A stretch of 10,877 nucleotides of DNA from an uncultured Kangiella sp. (GCA_946480585.1 CAMLKQ010000049.1:1-10877); one strand, 5' to 3'. Positions 1 through 7,508 are shown, numbered from the stretch's first letter. Numbers and translations: made by a program. The notes: a model not told the origin generated them from the sequence alone.

Positions 1-583
1 CACGGGCAACCGCAATCGCCGTGTCCTGACCACACCATTCGCCGATCAGATACAGCGCCAGATCCATGCCGGAGGTCACGCCGGCACTGGTGTGAACATT
101 GCCGTCCTGAACAAAGATGCGGTCGTCACACACCTGCGCGGTCGGTTCGATCTGCGCCAGCCGTTGACACAAGTCATGATGGGTGGTGCAACGACGATGG
201 GCCAGCAAACCAGCGTGCGCGGCCACCAGCGCACCGGCGCAAACCGCTACCAATTGGTGCGTGGGCTGTGGGGTTTGCAGCAAGGTCTGCCGCAACCACT
301 GCAGCGCTTGTCGGCACGCCGGCGTCGTCAGCGGATCGGTTTTGGCGCCGCTGATGTGCAGACCCGGGATCACCACCACCGCCTGTTCCGGCAGTGCTGC
401 CGGCAATGGCGCAATCTGCGCGAGGTGCACCCCTTCGCCGACATCGAGCGACGATTCAGGACCAATCTGATGCAGACGAAACTGGCCGCCGGCCAAGGTG
501 TTGGCGGTGCGAAACGCTTGCCACGGTGCGACCATGTCGAGCAGCAACACACCGGGCAGCATCAGGAAATAGACATCGCGCAT
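1..583 (-). CDS. GlxA-type regulator / DJ-1-PfpI domain protein, partial (C-terminus off window)
   Basis: Reading from the ATG at 583-581, 194 codons run to the window edge with no stop. The translation has the DJ-1/PfpI (class I glutamine amidotransferase-like) fold: an N-terminal MRDVYFLMLPGVLLLDMVAP strand and loop, VVVIPGLH near residue 70, and a nucleophile elbow AVCAGALVAAHAGLLA with Cys115. It continues with CTTHHDL and TSAGVTSGMDLALYLI (165-180). These are the usual blocks of GlxA-family transcriptional regulators, in which this domain is a sensor followed by an AraC-type helix-turn-helix region. Any such DNA-binding domain would lie left of position 1 and is not visible, so a stand-alone DJ-1 protein remains possible. 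A GGGAG ribosome site sits 7 nt upstream of the ATG. The gene lies 54 nt downstream of the isochorismatase-family hydrolase on the same strand, a pairing often seen for GlxA-type regulators, and is probably co-transcribed with it. Confidence 0.85.
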   Translation of the reverse strand, partial: MRDVYFLMLPGVLLLDMVAPWQAFRTANTLAGGQFRLHQIGPESSLDVGEGVHLAQIAPLPAALPEQAVVVIPGLHISGAKTDPLTTPACRQALQWLRQTLLQTPQPTHQLVAVCAGALVAAHAGLLAHRRCTTHHDLCQRLAQIEPTAQVCDDRIFVQDGNVHTSAGVTSGMDLALYLIGEWCGQDTAIAVAR

Positions 584-637
584 GCGTTCGCTCCCGGCGG
601 CGCCCGTGCCAGCGCGCCGCCATCGTTTGTATCGCAG

Positions 638-1210
638 TTACGCCGCCTGCTCCACCTGCCATTCGCGCAGACAATCGGCAACGGTCGCGATCCGGGCAAA
701 GCGGTTGTGCAACACCAGTTCAGTGTGCGCTTTCAGCTCGTCCGTACTGTACCGGCGACCGCTGACCGGATGGGTCATGGCAAAGGTCAGCGTGGCTTCG
801 GTGACGTAGTCGACCGCATAACCGAGATCCGAGGCCACCCGCGCCGTCGTTTCGCAGCATTGCTCGGTGCGGATGCCGGTGATGACCAGATGATTGATGT
901 CATGCTCAATCAGCCAGCGCTGCAGACCGGTGGTGCTGAAACTGTTGTGGGCCGATTTGTGGAACTCGGCGGTGCAGTCGGCCGGCAGGAATGCCATCGG
1001 CTTGACCCAACCCGACGCCAGACTGAACTCGCCATCCGGGTCGACGTGCAGTATACGCAAGACCGGGACATTTCGGGCCTTGGCAGCGGCAATCAAGGCC
1101 AGCACGTTACGCTGGAAAGCCGGCAGCTCGTCGGTCTGCCAGTAGGGCTTGTGCTCAAACGACTGCTGGATGTCGATAAGCAAAAGTGCCGATCTTTTCT
1201 CGGTGTTCAT
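638..1210 (-). CDS. Isochorismatase-family cysteine hydrolase
   Basis: A 190-residue protein of typical length for the isochorismatase/nicotinamidase-like superfamily. It starts with the family strand ALLLIDIQQSF, giving the catalytic Asp13. The catalytic Lys is Lys85 in EFHKSAHNSF, and the nucleophile is Cys118 in VITGIRTEQCCETTARVASD, followed by the conserved Thr-rich helix. All three catalytic positions are therefore present. These enzymes hydrolyse amide, ester or vinyl-ether bonds in small molecules; the substrate cannot be inferred here. The reading frame stays open upstream to 1441, but the ATG at 1210 is chosen because GAGG lies about 8 nt upstream and the family core begins right after it. 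The upstream extension is Arg/Pro-rich and looks non-coding. The protein is cytosolic (no signal peptide). It is first in a two-gene minus-strand unit with the GlxA-type regulator, which may control it or respond to its substrate (inference). Confidence 0.93.
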   Translation of the reverse strand: MNTEKRSALLLIDIQQSFEHKPYWQTDELPAFQRNVLALIAAAKARNVPVLRILHVDPDGEFSLASGWVKPMAFLPADCTAEFHKSAHNSFSTTGLQRWLIEHDINHLVITGIRTEQCCETTARVASDLGYAVDYVTEATLTFAMTHPVSGRRYSTDELKAHTELVLHNRFARIATVADCLREWQVEQAA

Positions 1211-1375
1211 GGCCTGTCCTCGATAGCGGTTGGGATCGTGGCCGGCCCCATGGCCAGCTCCGATGCCGCCCAGACTACTCATTCGGCGGCGCCGGCAAGA
1301 CACCTCGACCAGCCGATTAGCGGACATTTCCGGCCATCTTGGTCGGGCATGGCCCGGTGCCGTCGGGCGACGCCG

Positions 1376-1408
1376 GACCATGGTCGGCTGGCCTTCGGTT
1401 GACCAGCC
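1376..1408. promoter_or_regulatory. Stacked palindromes in divergent intergenic region (possible operator)
   Basis: In the 267-bp gap between the divergent hydrolase and ATP-grasp genes there is a perfect 10-bp palindrome GACCATGGTC (1376-1385). It is directly abutted by a 6-bp inverted repeat GGCTGG...CCAGCC (1386-1391 and 1403-1408). A GCCCG/CGGGC hairpin lies just left (1352-1368). No T-tract follows, so it does not look like a terminator. A regulator site, for example for the neighbouring GlxA-type protein, is a guess. The rest of the gap shows a TACACT -10-like hexamer at 1437-1442 but no matching -35. Confidence 0.3.
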
Positions 1409-1477
1409 CCTCCGGCGAGCCAATCCGTTCGGCTGATACACTGTCTGGCATCCCGGTTCCCGTCATCGACCTGCGTC

Positions 1478-2797
1478 ATGTCTACCGACACCGTTTCCGC
1501 CAGCACGCCTTCGCACGCACAACCGACCAGCGCACCGGATCTGGCCGAGTGGTTCAACAGTGGCTGTGCCTGCGTCACGCTCGACCGCCGCGATCTGGCA
1601 ACCCACCTAGCCCAGCAACTCGGCGACGCTACAGCCGAGTCACTGGTGCACCATTTTCCCGGTCTGTTTTCCAATGTCGCGCTGTTCCTGCCGACCAGCG
1701 AATTTCGCGCGATGCAACAGATCATCGAGGCGATCGAAACCGTGGCAGCGCTGCCGGCGTACCAGCAACACGTGCTCGCGCAGGCGCCGGCCATTGCCCA
1801 TCGCGATCCGGGTGCTAGCGGCGTGTTCATGGGTTATGACTTTCACCGCGCCAGTTCGCGCGACGGCGACAGCCCAAAGCTGATTGAAATCAACACCAAT
1901 GCCGGTGGCGGTTTTCTGAACGCCGCACTGCGCCGCAGTCAGCAAGCCTGCTGCCCGGAAATGTCGGCGCTGCTGTGGCCGCCGGTGAGTCAGGAATTTG
2001 AGGCCAGCGTGCTGGCCATGTTTGGCGAAGAATGGGCGCGCCAGCGCGCCAACCGGCCCTTGCAGCGCATTGCGATCGTCGACGATGCACCAACCGAACA
2101 ATTTCTCTACCCGGAATTTCTGCTGGCACAGCAGCTGTTCCGTCGCCATGGCATTGATGCCGTCATCGCCGACCCGAGTGAATTGCAGCTGCGCGACAAT
2201 CAGCTCTATGTTGGCGATCTGGCCATTGATCTGGTCTACAACCGGCTGACCGATTTTCTGCTCAGCGAGCCCGGACATGCCGTGTTGCAGCAGGCCTATG
2301 AGCGCGATGCCGTGGTGTTGACACCACACCCACACGTCTACGCCCTGTATGCCGACAAGCGCAACCTGATCGCGCTACGCGATCGTGAGCAATTGCAACG
2401 CTGGCAGGTGCCCGAAACCCTGCAACAGACACTGAGCCAGGGCATACCGGAAACTGTCGCCGTCAGCGCCGACAATGCCGAGCTGCTGTGGCAGCAGCGC
2501 AAACACTGGTTCTTCAAGCCGGCGCGTGGTTATGGCAGCAAGGCCAGTTATCGCGGCGACAAATTGACACGGAAAACCTGGCAAGAAATTGTCGCCGCCG
2601 ATTACATCGCACAGGCGTTTGCGCCGCCGAGCGAACGGGTCATTGCACAGGACGGCGCGACGCTGGCCCTGAAAACCGATGTCCGCGTTTACCGCTACGC
2701 CGGCCGCAGCTTGCTGGTCGCGGCGCGGCTGTACCAAGGCCAGACCACCAACATGCGAACCCCCGGCGGCGGCTTTGCTCCGGTGTTTCTGATCTGA
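1478..2797 (+). CDS. ATP-grasp-like protein, function unknown
   Basis: A 439-residue cytosolic protein that I do not recognise as a named enzyme. Residues 115-150 contain GVFMGYDFHR and then PKLIEINTNAGGGFLNAAL, which resembles the substrate-side motif of glutathionylspermidine-synthase-like ligases. The middle (195-300) looks like a Rossmann-type segment with YNRLTDFLL and LTPHPHVYALYADKRNL. The C-terminal part has the ATP-grasp signature: HWFFKPARGYGSKASYRGDK (343-362; Lys347 and a Gly-rich loop), LKTDVRVYRYAG (398-409), then ARLYQGQTTN and RTPGGGFAPVF, with Asn425 as a possible metal ligand. An ATP-dependent carboxylate-amine ligase would fit the fold (inference). The protein ends only a few residues after the Gly-rich C-terminal motif. 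The ATG at 1478 has no good ribosome site; the first 20 residues are low complexity, so a slightly later start is possible. Its neighbours are a divergent hydrolase and a downstream TonB receptor 116 nt away, with no obvious pathway link. Confidence 0.72.
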   Translation: MSTDTVSASTPSHAQPTSAPDLAEWFNSGCACVTLDRRDLATHLAQQLGDATAESLVHHFPGLFSNVALFLPTSEFRAMQQIIEAIETVAALPAYQQHVLAQAPAIAHRDPGASGVFMGYDFHRASSRDGDSPKLIEINTNAGGGFLNAALRRSQQACCPEMSALLWPPVSQEFEASVLAMFGEEWARQRANRPLQRIAIVDDAPTEQFLYPEFLLAQQLFRRHGIDAVIADPSELQLRDNQLYVGDLAIDLVYNRLTDFLLSEPGHAVLQQAYERDAVVLTPHPHVYALYADKRNLIALRDREQLQRWQVPETLQQTLSQGIPETVAVSADNAELLWQQRKHWFFKPARGYGSKASYRGDKLTRKTWQEIVAADYIAQAFAPPSERVIAQDGATLALKTDVRVYRYAGRSLLVAARLYQGQTTNMRTPGGGFAPVFLI

Positions 2798-2913
2798 GTT
2801 GTGCCAGATAATCCGGCAGGCGAGCGCAATGTTCGAACACACAAGCTTGGCCGCTAACATTTTTTCCGACGCTGACTACACTCTGAACAAAGCAGACGCA
2901 TCGGAGTCGGTTC

Positions 2914-5115
2914 ATGCGGTGGTGGTCGCTACTGTGGTGCCTGATCGCACCAGGGATGGTTCCGGTTTACGGGGCAAGCACTACCGAACTGTTTGAGCTG
3001 TCTCTGGACGAGCTGACCAAGGTCGTGATCACCTCGGCGTCGCGCAAGGCCGAGCGGCTGATCGATGCACCGGCCACCGTGATCGTGCTGACCCAGGACG
3101 ATTTTCGTCAGCGCGGTTATCGCGAATTGTCGGAAATGTTCGACGACCTGCCCGGTATGGACGTCAGCCGTCCATACGGCGACACCTGGTTTCAGAACCA
3201 GTGGCGCGGCATTCGCAAAAGCATCTCCGTGCCGTACTTGTTGTTGCTCGACGGGCTGCCGCTGAATCATCTGTACTTCAACCAAGCCGAGATCATCAGC
3301 GCGCTGCCGATGAGTCAAATCCAGCAGGTTGAAGTGGTCTATGGGCCAGCCGCCGTGGTCTACGGTGCCAATGCCTTTGTCGGCGTCATCAATGTCATCA
3401 CCCGGCAAACCGCCGCAACCGACGGCTCGCATTTTTCCGGCCATGTCCGGCGCGGCAGCTTTGATCAGGAAATGCTCGACTTTCATTACCTGCTGCAACA
3501 AGGCGAGTGGCAATTGAGCGCGGCCGGCCGGCTGGATCGCGGCAATCTGGATCGCGATCAGAATGATCGCTATGAATGGCTGCAGGATCGCTACTACGCG
3601 GACCGTGAGCTGTGGGGTGCCTTTGTCGATGATCGCGATTACGCCGGCCGCTACGACTCACCGCACCAGCATCGCGGCCTGGATGTGCGACTGCGCTGGC
3701 GCGATACCGAGTTCGCGGCGCAGTACTTTGAGCTCGAAACCGGCTTCGGCAATGTCTATGCCGCCGACGCCGCGCAGAATCGTGCGGTCTGGGCCGAACC
3801 GGATCTGGCGGTGTCGCTGCGGCAGCGGCATCGCGGCGAACACTGGCAAGGCAATACAGTGCTGCGCTACCGCGAAAGTGGCGTGGCCGATGACTCGTAT
3901 TTTCTCGAGGGCTACAACGTTACCGACGATTTCGGCAACACCGTGCGGGTGGTTGATTTCTCCTACTGGGGCACCGAGAACGACAGCCTTGCGCTCAGTC
4001 ACGATGGCGAGATGAACCTGACCGAACACTGGTCGCTGGTGGCCGGTGGTCGCTATGAACGCAAGGATCTGCAGAAAGCCTACCGCACCAATTACGGCCC
4101 GAGCGTTGATCCGCGCACGCTGCTGTCGTTGGCGGATTACCCGTTTCCGGACCATGCCTCATACGACACCATTGCCAACAACCACATCACGACCCGTGAA
4201 TGGTCGCTGTACAGCCAGCTGCGCTACACCGGTGAACAGTGGTGGGGCGAGCACGATCAGCACATCCTGACCTTGGGTGTCCGGCACGACAAGCACAGCG
4301 AATACGCCAGCGCCACGTCGCTGCGCGGCGGCTATGTTCTCAACAACAAGCGCTGGACCGGCAAGTTGCTGTATGGCGAATCGTTCAACGAACCCGCGCC
4401 GCGTGAACTGTATGGCGGCTGGCGCGGCAGCGGCAGCGATCCGGATCTGGATCCGGAAACCGGTGAAACCGTTGAACTGCAACTCGGTTACAGCGGCGAA
4501 CACTACAGCGCCTGGCTGTCGCGCTGGCAACTGCGCACCCGCAATGACATCGTCACGTTCAGCGGCGGTGCCCGCAACGAAGGCGAACGTCACATCGATG
4601 GCTGGGATCTCGGCTGGCGCTGGAAGCTGGCGCCGGGCACATTCTGGCAAACCCAGTTGTGGGGCTATTTTTCGCTGATCGACGCGGAAGAAAGCCAAGC
4701 CGATAACAATGGCGGCACCGAGCAAGTGCCAGTGGGAGATACGGCCGAAGACAAACTGCAACTCGGCCTGACCTGGACGCCGACCGGACAGCACGCACTG
4801 ACTTTGCGCGGTCGCCACATCGGTGCACGCGACACCGTCAGCAGCAATCCGGCTGACACCGTGCCGTCCTATACCGTCGCCGATCTGACATGGCTTTGGC
4901 GCGATATCAGCGACAGCGGCATCAGTCTGTCGCTGAGCGCATTGAATCTGTTTGACAAAGCCTACGACCATCCCGGGGTGCGCGAAGCGGCGGCCGGTTT
5001 CGCGCCCGGCACGCGTGACGGCGATGATGTCTGGCAGGGCAGCGCCAGCTTTTACAATTCCTTGCTGCCGCAACAAGGCCGCAGCCTGCAGTTGACGGTT
5101 TATCTCGACTGGTAA
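2914..5115 (+). CDS. TonB-dependent outer-membrane receptor
   Basis: A 733-residue protein, typical of TonB-dependent transporters. Residues 1-21 form a signal peptide (MRWW, hydrophobic core, cleavage near VYGA/S). The mature N-terminus carries FELSLDELTKVVITSASRKA (27-46), a motif of one receptor subfamily that lies where a TonB box is expected. The plug domain spans about 50-165: DAPATVIVLTQDDF, RELSEMFDDLPGMDVSRPYG, YLLLLDGLPLN, then VEVVYGPAAVVYGANAFVGV and INVITR. The remainder is an amphipathic 22-strand barrel rich in aromatic residues, ending LQLTVYLDW with an aromatic C-terminus, as needed for BAM-assisted assembly. It imports an unknown ligand (iron chelate, cobalamin, sugar or peptide) across the outer membrane using TonB energy; no biosynthesis or periplasmic permease genes nearby identify the ligand. 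GGAG lies 8 nt upstream of the chosen ATG. No canonical Fur box was evident in the 116-nt upstream gap. Confidence 0.95.
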   Translation: MRWWSLLWCLIAPGMVPVYGASTTELFELSLDELTKVVITSASRKAERLIDAPATVIVLTQDDFRQRGYRELSEMFDDLPGMDVSRPYGDTWFQNQWRGIRKSISVPYLLLLDGLPLNHLYFNQAEIISALPMSQIQQVEVVYGPAAVVYGANAFVGVINVITRQTAATDGSHFSGHVRRGSFDQEMLDFHYLLQQGEWQLSAAGRLDRGNLDRDQNDRYEWLQDRYYADRELWGAFVDDRDYAGRYDSPHQHRGLDVRLRWRDTEFAAQYFELETGFGNVYAADAAQNRAVWAEPDLAVSLRQRHRGEHWQGNTVLRYRESGVADDSYFLEGYNVTDDFGNTVRVVDFSYWGTENDSLALSHDGEMNLTEHWSLVAGGRYERKDLQKAYRTNYGPSVDPRTLLSLADYPFPDHASYDTIANNHITTREWSLYSQLRYTGEQWWGEHDQHILTLGVRHDKHSEYASATSLRGGYVLNNKRWTGKLLYGESFNEPAPRELYGGWRGSGSDPDLDPETGETVELQLGYSGEHYSAWLSRWQLRTRNDIVTFSGGARNEGERHIDGWDLGWRWKLAPGTFWQTQLWGYFSLIDAEESQADNNGGTEQVPVGDTAEDKLQLGLTWTPTGQHALTLRGRHIGARDTVSSNPADTVPSYTVADLTWLWRDISDSGISLSLSALNLFDKAYDHPGVREAAAGFAPGTRDGDDVWQGSASFYNSLLPQQGRSLQLTVYLDW

Positions 5116-5143
5116 TCGCGCGAAAAACTGACTGAATCCAAGC

Positions 5144-5195
5144 TGAATGGCGCGTTGGCAGTAATACCGAAACAGCATTTTCGCCATTCATTTTT
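5144..5195 (+). terminator. Possible intrinsic terminator after the TonB receptor
   Basis: A perfect 9-bp inverted repeat TGAATGGCG (5144-5152) / CGCCATTCA (5182-5190) is followed immediately by TTTTT (5191-5195), 28 nt after the receptor stop codon. The 29-nt loop is longer than usual, so confidence is moderate. If real, it separates the receptor from the downstream barrel-protein gene. Confidence 0.5.
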
Positions 5196-5253
5196 CGTTC
5201 AGAGCCACAACTCTACAGTGACCTCCGTTGCGCGCTATTGCGCAGAATCCACC

Positions 5254-5272
5254 GCACCGTACAAGACGGTGC
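5254..5272 (+). promoter_or_regulatory. Leader hairpin / palindrome upstream of the small barrel-protein gene
   Basis: Perfect 7-bp inverted repeat GCACCGT (5254-5260) / ACGGTGC (5266-5272) with loop ACAAG, ending 20 nt before the ATG and just upstream of the GGAG ribosome site (5280-5283). A second short inverted repeat TGCGC/GCGCA lies at 5229-5244. It may be an operator or a 5'-UTR stem; the sequence does not decide which. TACAGT at 5214-5219 could be a -10 element, but there is no convincing -35. Confidence 0.35.
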
Positions 5273-5292
5273 AGACAACGGAGTGCCAGTTC

Positions 5293-5904
5293 ATGATGAA
5301 GCAAACCCTGATCGCCTTGTCCGTTTTTGCTGCGAGCCTTGGCGCCGCACAGGCCAGCGATTTTTCCTACAACTACGTGCAAGGCAGCTACAGCCAGATG
5401 GAAGCGGATGTTGACGGCGACAGCGTCGACATCGACGGCCTGAACCTGACCGGCTCGTTTGCGTTGGGCGATCACTTCTTTGTCCTGGTCGACATCGGTC
5501 GCGCCGAAGGCAATGAGAGCCTGTACGGCGTGGACATCGACACCGAAGTGGACAGCCGCAGCCTCGGTTTTGGTTTTCACACCGCCTTGACGGATCGACT
5601 GGATCTGGTGACCAGCGTCAGCCGTGCCGAAGCCGACATCACGATTGATATCGAAGGTTTTGGCGAGCTGGACGGTGATACCGATGCCAACCTGCTGTCG
5701 GTCGGCCTGCGCGGCATGGCAACCGAGTCGCTGGAGTTGTTCGGCAATGCCGTTTACGTCGATGGTGACGAGGACTCCGACACCCAGCTCAATGTTGGCG
5801 CGCTCTATCAATTCAATCCGAGCGTTGGTGTCGGCCTGAGCTTCACCACCGCCGATGACTCCGATGCGGATGTCACCGGCCTGTTTGCCCGCGTCAACTT
5901 CTGA
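5293..5904 (+). CDS. Small Asp-rich outer-membrane beta-barrel protein
   Basis: A 203-residue protein with a clear Sec signal peptide (MMKQTLIALSVFAASLGAAQ, cleavage AQA/S after residue 21). The mature part of about 182 residues alternates hydrophobic and polar residues in strands such as NYVQGSYSQM, LNLTGSFALG, FFVLVDIGRA, SRSLGFGFHTAL, LDLVTSVSRAEA, LLSVGLRGMA, LELFGNAVYVDG, NVGALYQF and VGVGLSFTTA. It ends GLFARVNF. The terminal Phe and the number of strands suggest an 8- to 10-strand barrel. Loops are unusually acidic (VDGDSVDIDG, LDGDTDAN, DGDEDSDT, DDSDADV) and might bind divalent cations (inference). The exact family was not recognised. The frame is open from 5155, but the ATG at 5293 is selected because GGAG precedes it by 9 nt and the signal peptide starts there; a second ATG follows at once (5296). 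Probably its own transcript, between two terminator-like hairpins. Confidence 0.85.
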   Translation: MMKQTLIALSVFAASLGAAQASDFSYNYVQGSYSQMEADVDGDSVDIDGLNLTGSFALGDHFFVLVDIGRAEGNESLYGVDIDTEVDSRSLGFGFHTALTDRLDLVTSVSRAEADITIDIEGFGELDGDTDANLLSVGLRGMATESLELFGNAVYVDGDEDSDTQLNVGALYQFNPSVGVGLSFTTADDSDADVTGLFARVNF

Positions 5905-5929
5905 TTCGCTGACGACACGACTGCAGCCC

Positions 5930-5964
5930 GCAAAACGGCGACGCCATGGGCGTTGCCGTTTTGC
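5930..5964 (+). terminator. Strong hairpin terminator after the barrel-protein gene
   Basis: A 16-bp stem (5930-5945 paired with 5949-5964, one G-T wobble, loop ATG) starts 25 nt after the stop codon. The left arm carries AAAA and the right arm TTTT inside GCCGTTTTGC, a common layout of terminators in GC-rich genomes that can work in both directions. A second copy of the right-arm decamer GCCGTTTTGC follows at 5968-5977. Confidence 0.75.
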
Positions 5965-6015
5965 ATCGCCGTTTTGCCTTACCATGTGGGCTTCATCCGT
6001 CACCGGAGCGGCCAC

Positions 6016-6411
6016 ATGGCCCCGACCGCCCCCGCCGCCTGCCCCTGCGACAGTGGCAAGCCCTATCCACAATGCTGTGGTCTTTTTCACGCTGGCGCCG
6101 TGGCAACGACCGCGACAGAATTGATGCGCTCACGGTACAGCGCCTATGTGCTCGGCCTGGAAGCGTATCTGCGCCAAAGCTGGCATCCGAGCACCTGCCC
6201 GGCCGATCTGAATCTGCAGGAAACGCCGATGCGGCGTTGGCTCGGCCTGACGATTTGCCGCAGCGAAACGCAAGACGCCAGCCACGCCACCGTCGAGTTC
6301 ATTGCCAAATTCAAAATCAATGGTCGTGCTTATCGCCTGCACGAAACCAGCCGCTTTGTGCAGGAAAGTGGCCGCTGGTGGTATCTCGACGGCGACATTC
6401 ACGCGTCCTGA
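6016..6411 (+). CDS. YchJ-family (UPF0225) SEC-C motif protein
   Basis: A 131-residue protein closely matching the YchJ/UPF0225 pattern. Near the N-terminus is a SEC-C zinc-binding motif CPCDSGKPYPQCCG (Cys9, Cys11, Cys20, Cys21). It is followed by HAG, ELMRSRYSAYVLGLEAYLRQ (35-54), SWHPSTCP, ATVEFIAKFK (91-100) and GRAYRLHETSRFVQESGRWW (103-122), then YLDGDI. The family adopts an NTF2-like fold after the zinc knuckle; its biochemical role is unknown. The E. coli YchJ has a second SEC-C motif at its C-terminus; this one ends without it, as do many shorter homologues. The frame opens at 5953 inside the terminator hairpin, but the ATG at 6016 is preferred because GGAG lies 7 nt upstream and the conserved region begins soon after. 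It is followed 45 nt later by the PhzF-family gene, possibly in one operon. Confidence 0.92.
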   Translation: MAPTAPAACPCDSGKPYPQCCGLFHAGAVATTATELMRSRYSAYVLGLEAYLRQSWHPSTCPADLNLQETPMRRWLGLTICRSETQDASHATVEFIAKFKINGRAYRLHETSRFVQESGRWWYLDGDIHAS

Positions 6412-6456
6412 CCGCAGGAGCCATCAGGACGCGCCCCGAACAGGAGTGGTTTCACC

Positions 6457-7371
6457 ATGCCTCATCCGTCGTCTGCTGCCAGCACTACCATGGCCACACG
6501 CGTCGAACTGATTGAAGTCCACGCCTTCAGCAGCGCTGAAGGCGGCGGGAATCCCGCCGGGGTCGTGCTGGCCGGCGCCGCGCTCAGTCACGAACAAAAG
6601 CAGGCAATTGCCGCGGCGGCCGGCTATTCCGAAACCGCGTTTGTATTGCCGTCGACCGTTGCCAGCGTGCGGCTGGAGTTCTTCACACCCAATCGCCAAA
6701 TCGGCGATTGTGGCCATGCGACCGTCGCGGCATTTTCGCTGTTGCGTGATCGCGGCATGCTCGCCACAGGCGCGGCCAGCAAAGAGATTTTGGCTGGCGT
6801 GCGCGCCATGCGCATCGAAACCGACGCGGTGTACATGCAACAAGCCGAACCGCAGTTCGACGCGCCACTCAGTGATGACGCCACCGCCGCCTGGTTGCAG
6901 GCACTGGCGGCCAGTGAGGCGACATTGCTGGCGCCGGCACAGATCGGTTCGACCGGTGGCCGCTTTGTGTTGTTGCCTCTTGCCGATCAGCAAAGCCTGC
7001 AGCGCCTGCAACCGGATTTGCCGGCCCTCGATCGACTCAGCGAACAACACGATGTGATCGGCATTTATCCATTTGTGTTGACGCCCGGGCACGACACTGT
7101 CGCGACCGCGCGGATGTTTGCGCCCCGGTTTGGTATTCCGGAAGAATCGGCGACCGGGATTGCCGCCGGCGCACTCGGCTGTTGGCTGGCGCAAACCGGC
7201 CGGGTTATGGCGCGCACATTCTGGCTCGCTCAAGGCGATACCATGCCGCAACCGTCGCCAAGTCGCCTGCATGTGCAACTGCTCAGTGCTGCGACAGACC
7301 GCAATGTCATGCAACCGTGGGTAGGCGGAAGTGCTCGCATTGGCGGTGTCCGGCAGCTGATGCTGGACTGA
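6457..7371 (+). CDS. PhzF-family isomerase-like protein
   Basis: A 304-residue protein, of normal length for the PhzF/YddE family (diaminopimelate-epimerase fold). Motifs: NPAGVV (32-37), YSETAFV with Glu59 (the catalytic Glu of PhzF), FFTPNRQIGDCGHATVAAF with His87, RMFAPRFGIPEESATGIAAG (219-238), and near the C-terminus WVGGSARIGG. Family members isomerise or epimerise small metabolites; the name comes from phenazine biosynthesis, but no phenazine genes are present and the substrate is unknown. The usual EDPATGS motif reads EESATGI here, so positions corresponding to Asp208 and Ser213 of the Pseudomonas enzyme (from memory) become Glu230 and Ile235. AGGAG lies 10 nt before the ATG at 6457; an internal ATG at 6490 matches the usual family start but has no ribosome site. 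The protein is cytosolic. Confidence 0.92.
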   Translation: MPHPSSAASTTMATRVELIEVHAFSSAEGGGNPAGVVLAGAALSHEQKQAIAAAAGYSETAFVLPSTVASVRLEFFTPNRQIGDCGHATVAAFSLLRDRGMLATGAASKEILAGVRAMRIETDAVYMQQAEPQFDAPLSDDATAAWLQALAASEATLLAPAQIGSTGGRFVLLPLADQQSLQRLQPDLPALDRLSEQHDVIGIYPFVLTPGHDTVATARMFAPRFGIPEESATGIAAGALGCWLAQTGRVMARTFWLAQGDTMPQPSPSRLHVQLLSAATDRNVMQPWVGGSARIGGVRQLMLD

Positions 7372-7429
7372 ATACGCGTCGAGTGAAGCAAACACAGGAC
7401 TACGCCTGCGCTGGACAGTCGCTGAGCTA

Positions 7430-7447
7430 CACTGGCACTGGCACTGG
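7430..7447. repeat. Hexamer tandem repeat CACTGG x3
   Basis: Three perfect copies of CACTGG lie in the 227-bp gap between the PhzF and methyltransferase genes. The first copy overlaps a TACACT -10-like hexamer (7428-7433). It is short and may be chance. Confidence 0.6.
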
Positions 7448-7495
7448 CATCTTAGCATTCGGCACGCACACGCCGATCACGCGTCCCGGTCACGC

Positions 7496-7508
7496 CACCG
7501 TCACGGTG
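7496..7508. promoter_or_regulatory. 13-bp palindrome upstream of the methyltransferase
   Basis: CACCGTCACGGTG is a perfect palindrome with 6-bp arms around a single C, about 90 nt upstream of the methyltransferase ATG. It is nested in an alternative CGCCAC/GTGGCG inverted repeat (7493-7498 and 7513-7518). There is no T-tract, so an operator is more likely than a terminator. It shares CACCGT/ACGGTG half-sites with the leader palindrome at 5254-5272, with a different spacer. Confidence 0.3.

Noticed and set aside
92..1402. Long plus-strand open frame (436 codons) opposite the hydrolase and GlxA-type genes
   Set aside because: Arg/Gln/Gly-rich translation without family motifs; it is the antisense shadow of two genes with clear catalytic residues.
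2811..2827. TGCC...GGCA inverted repeat just after the ATP-grasp gene
   Set aside because: Only a 4-bp core stem and no adjacent T-tract; too weak for a terminator.
4159..5187. 342-codon minus-strand frame inside the TonB receptor gene
   Set aside because: Antisense shadow of a well-supported receptor; low-complexity composition, no motif. The same applies to 2929-3513, 5188-6090 and 6424-7458.
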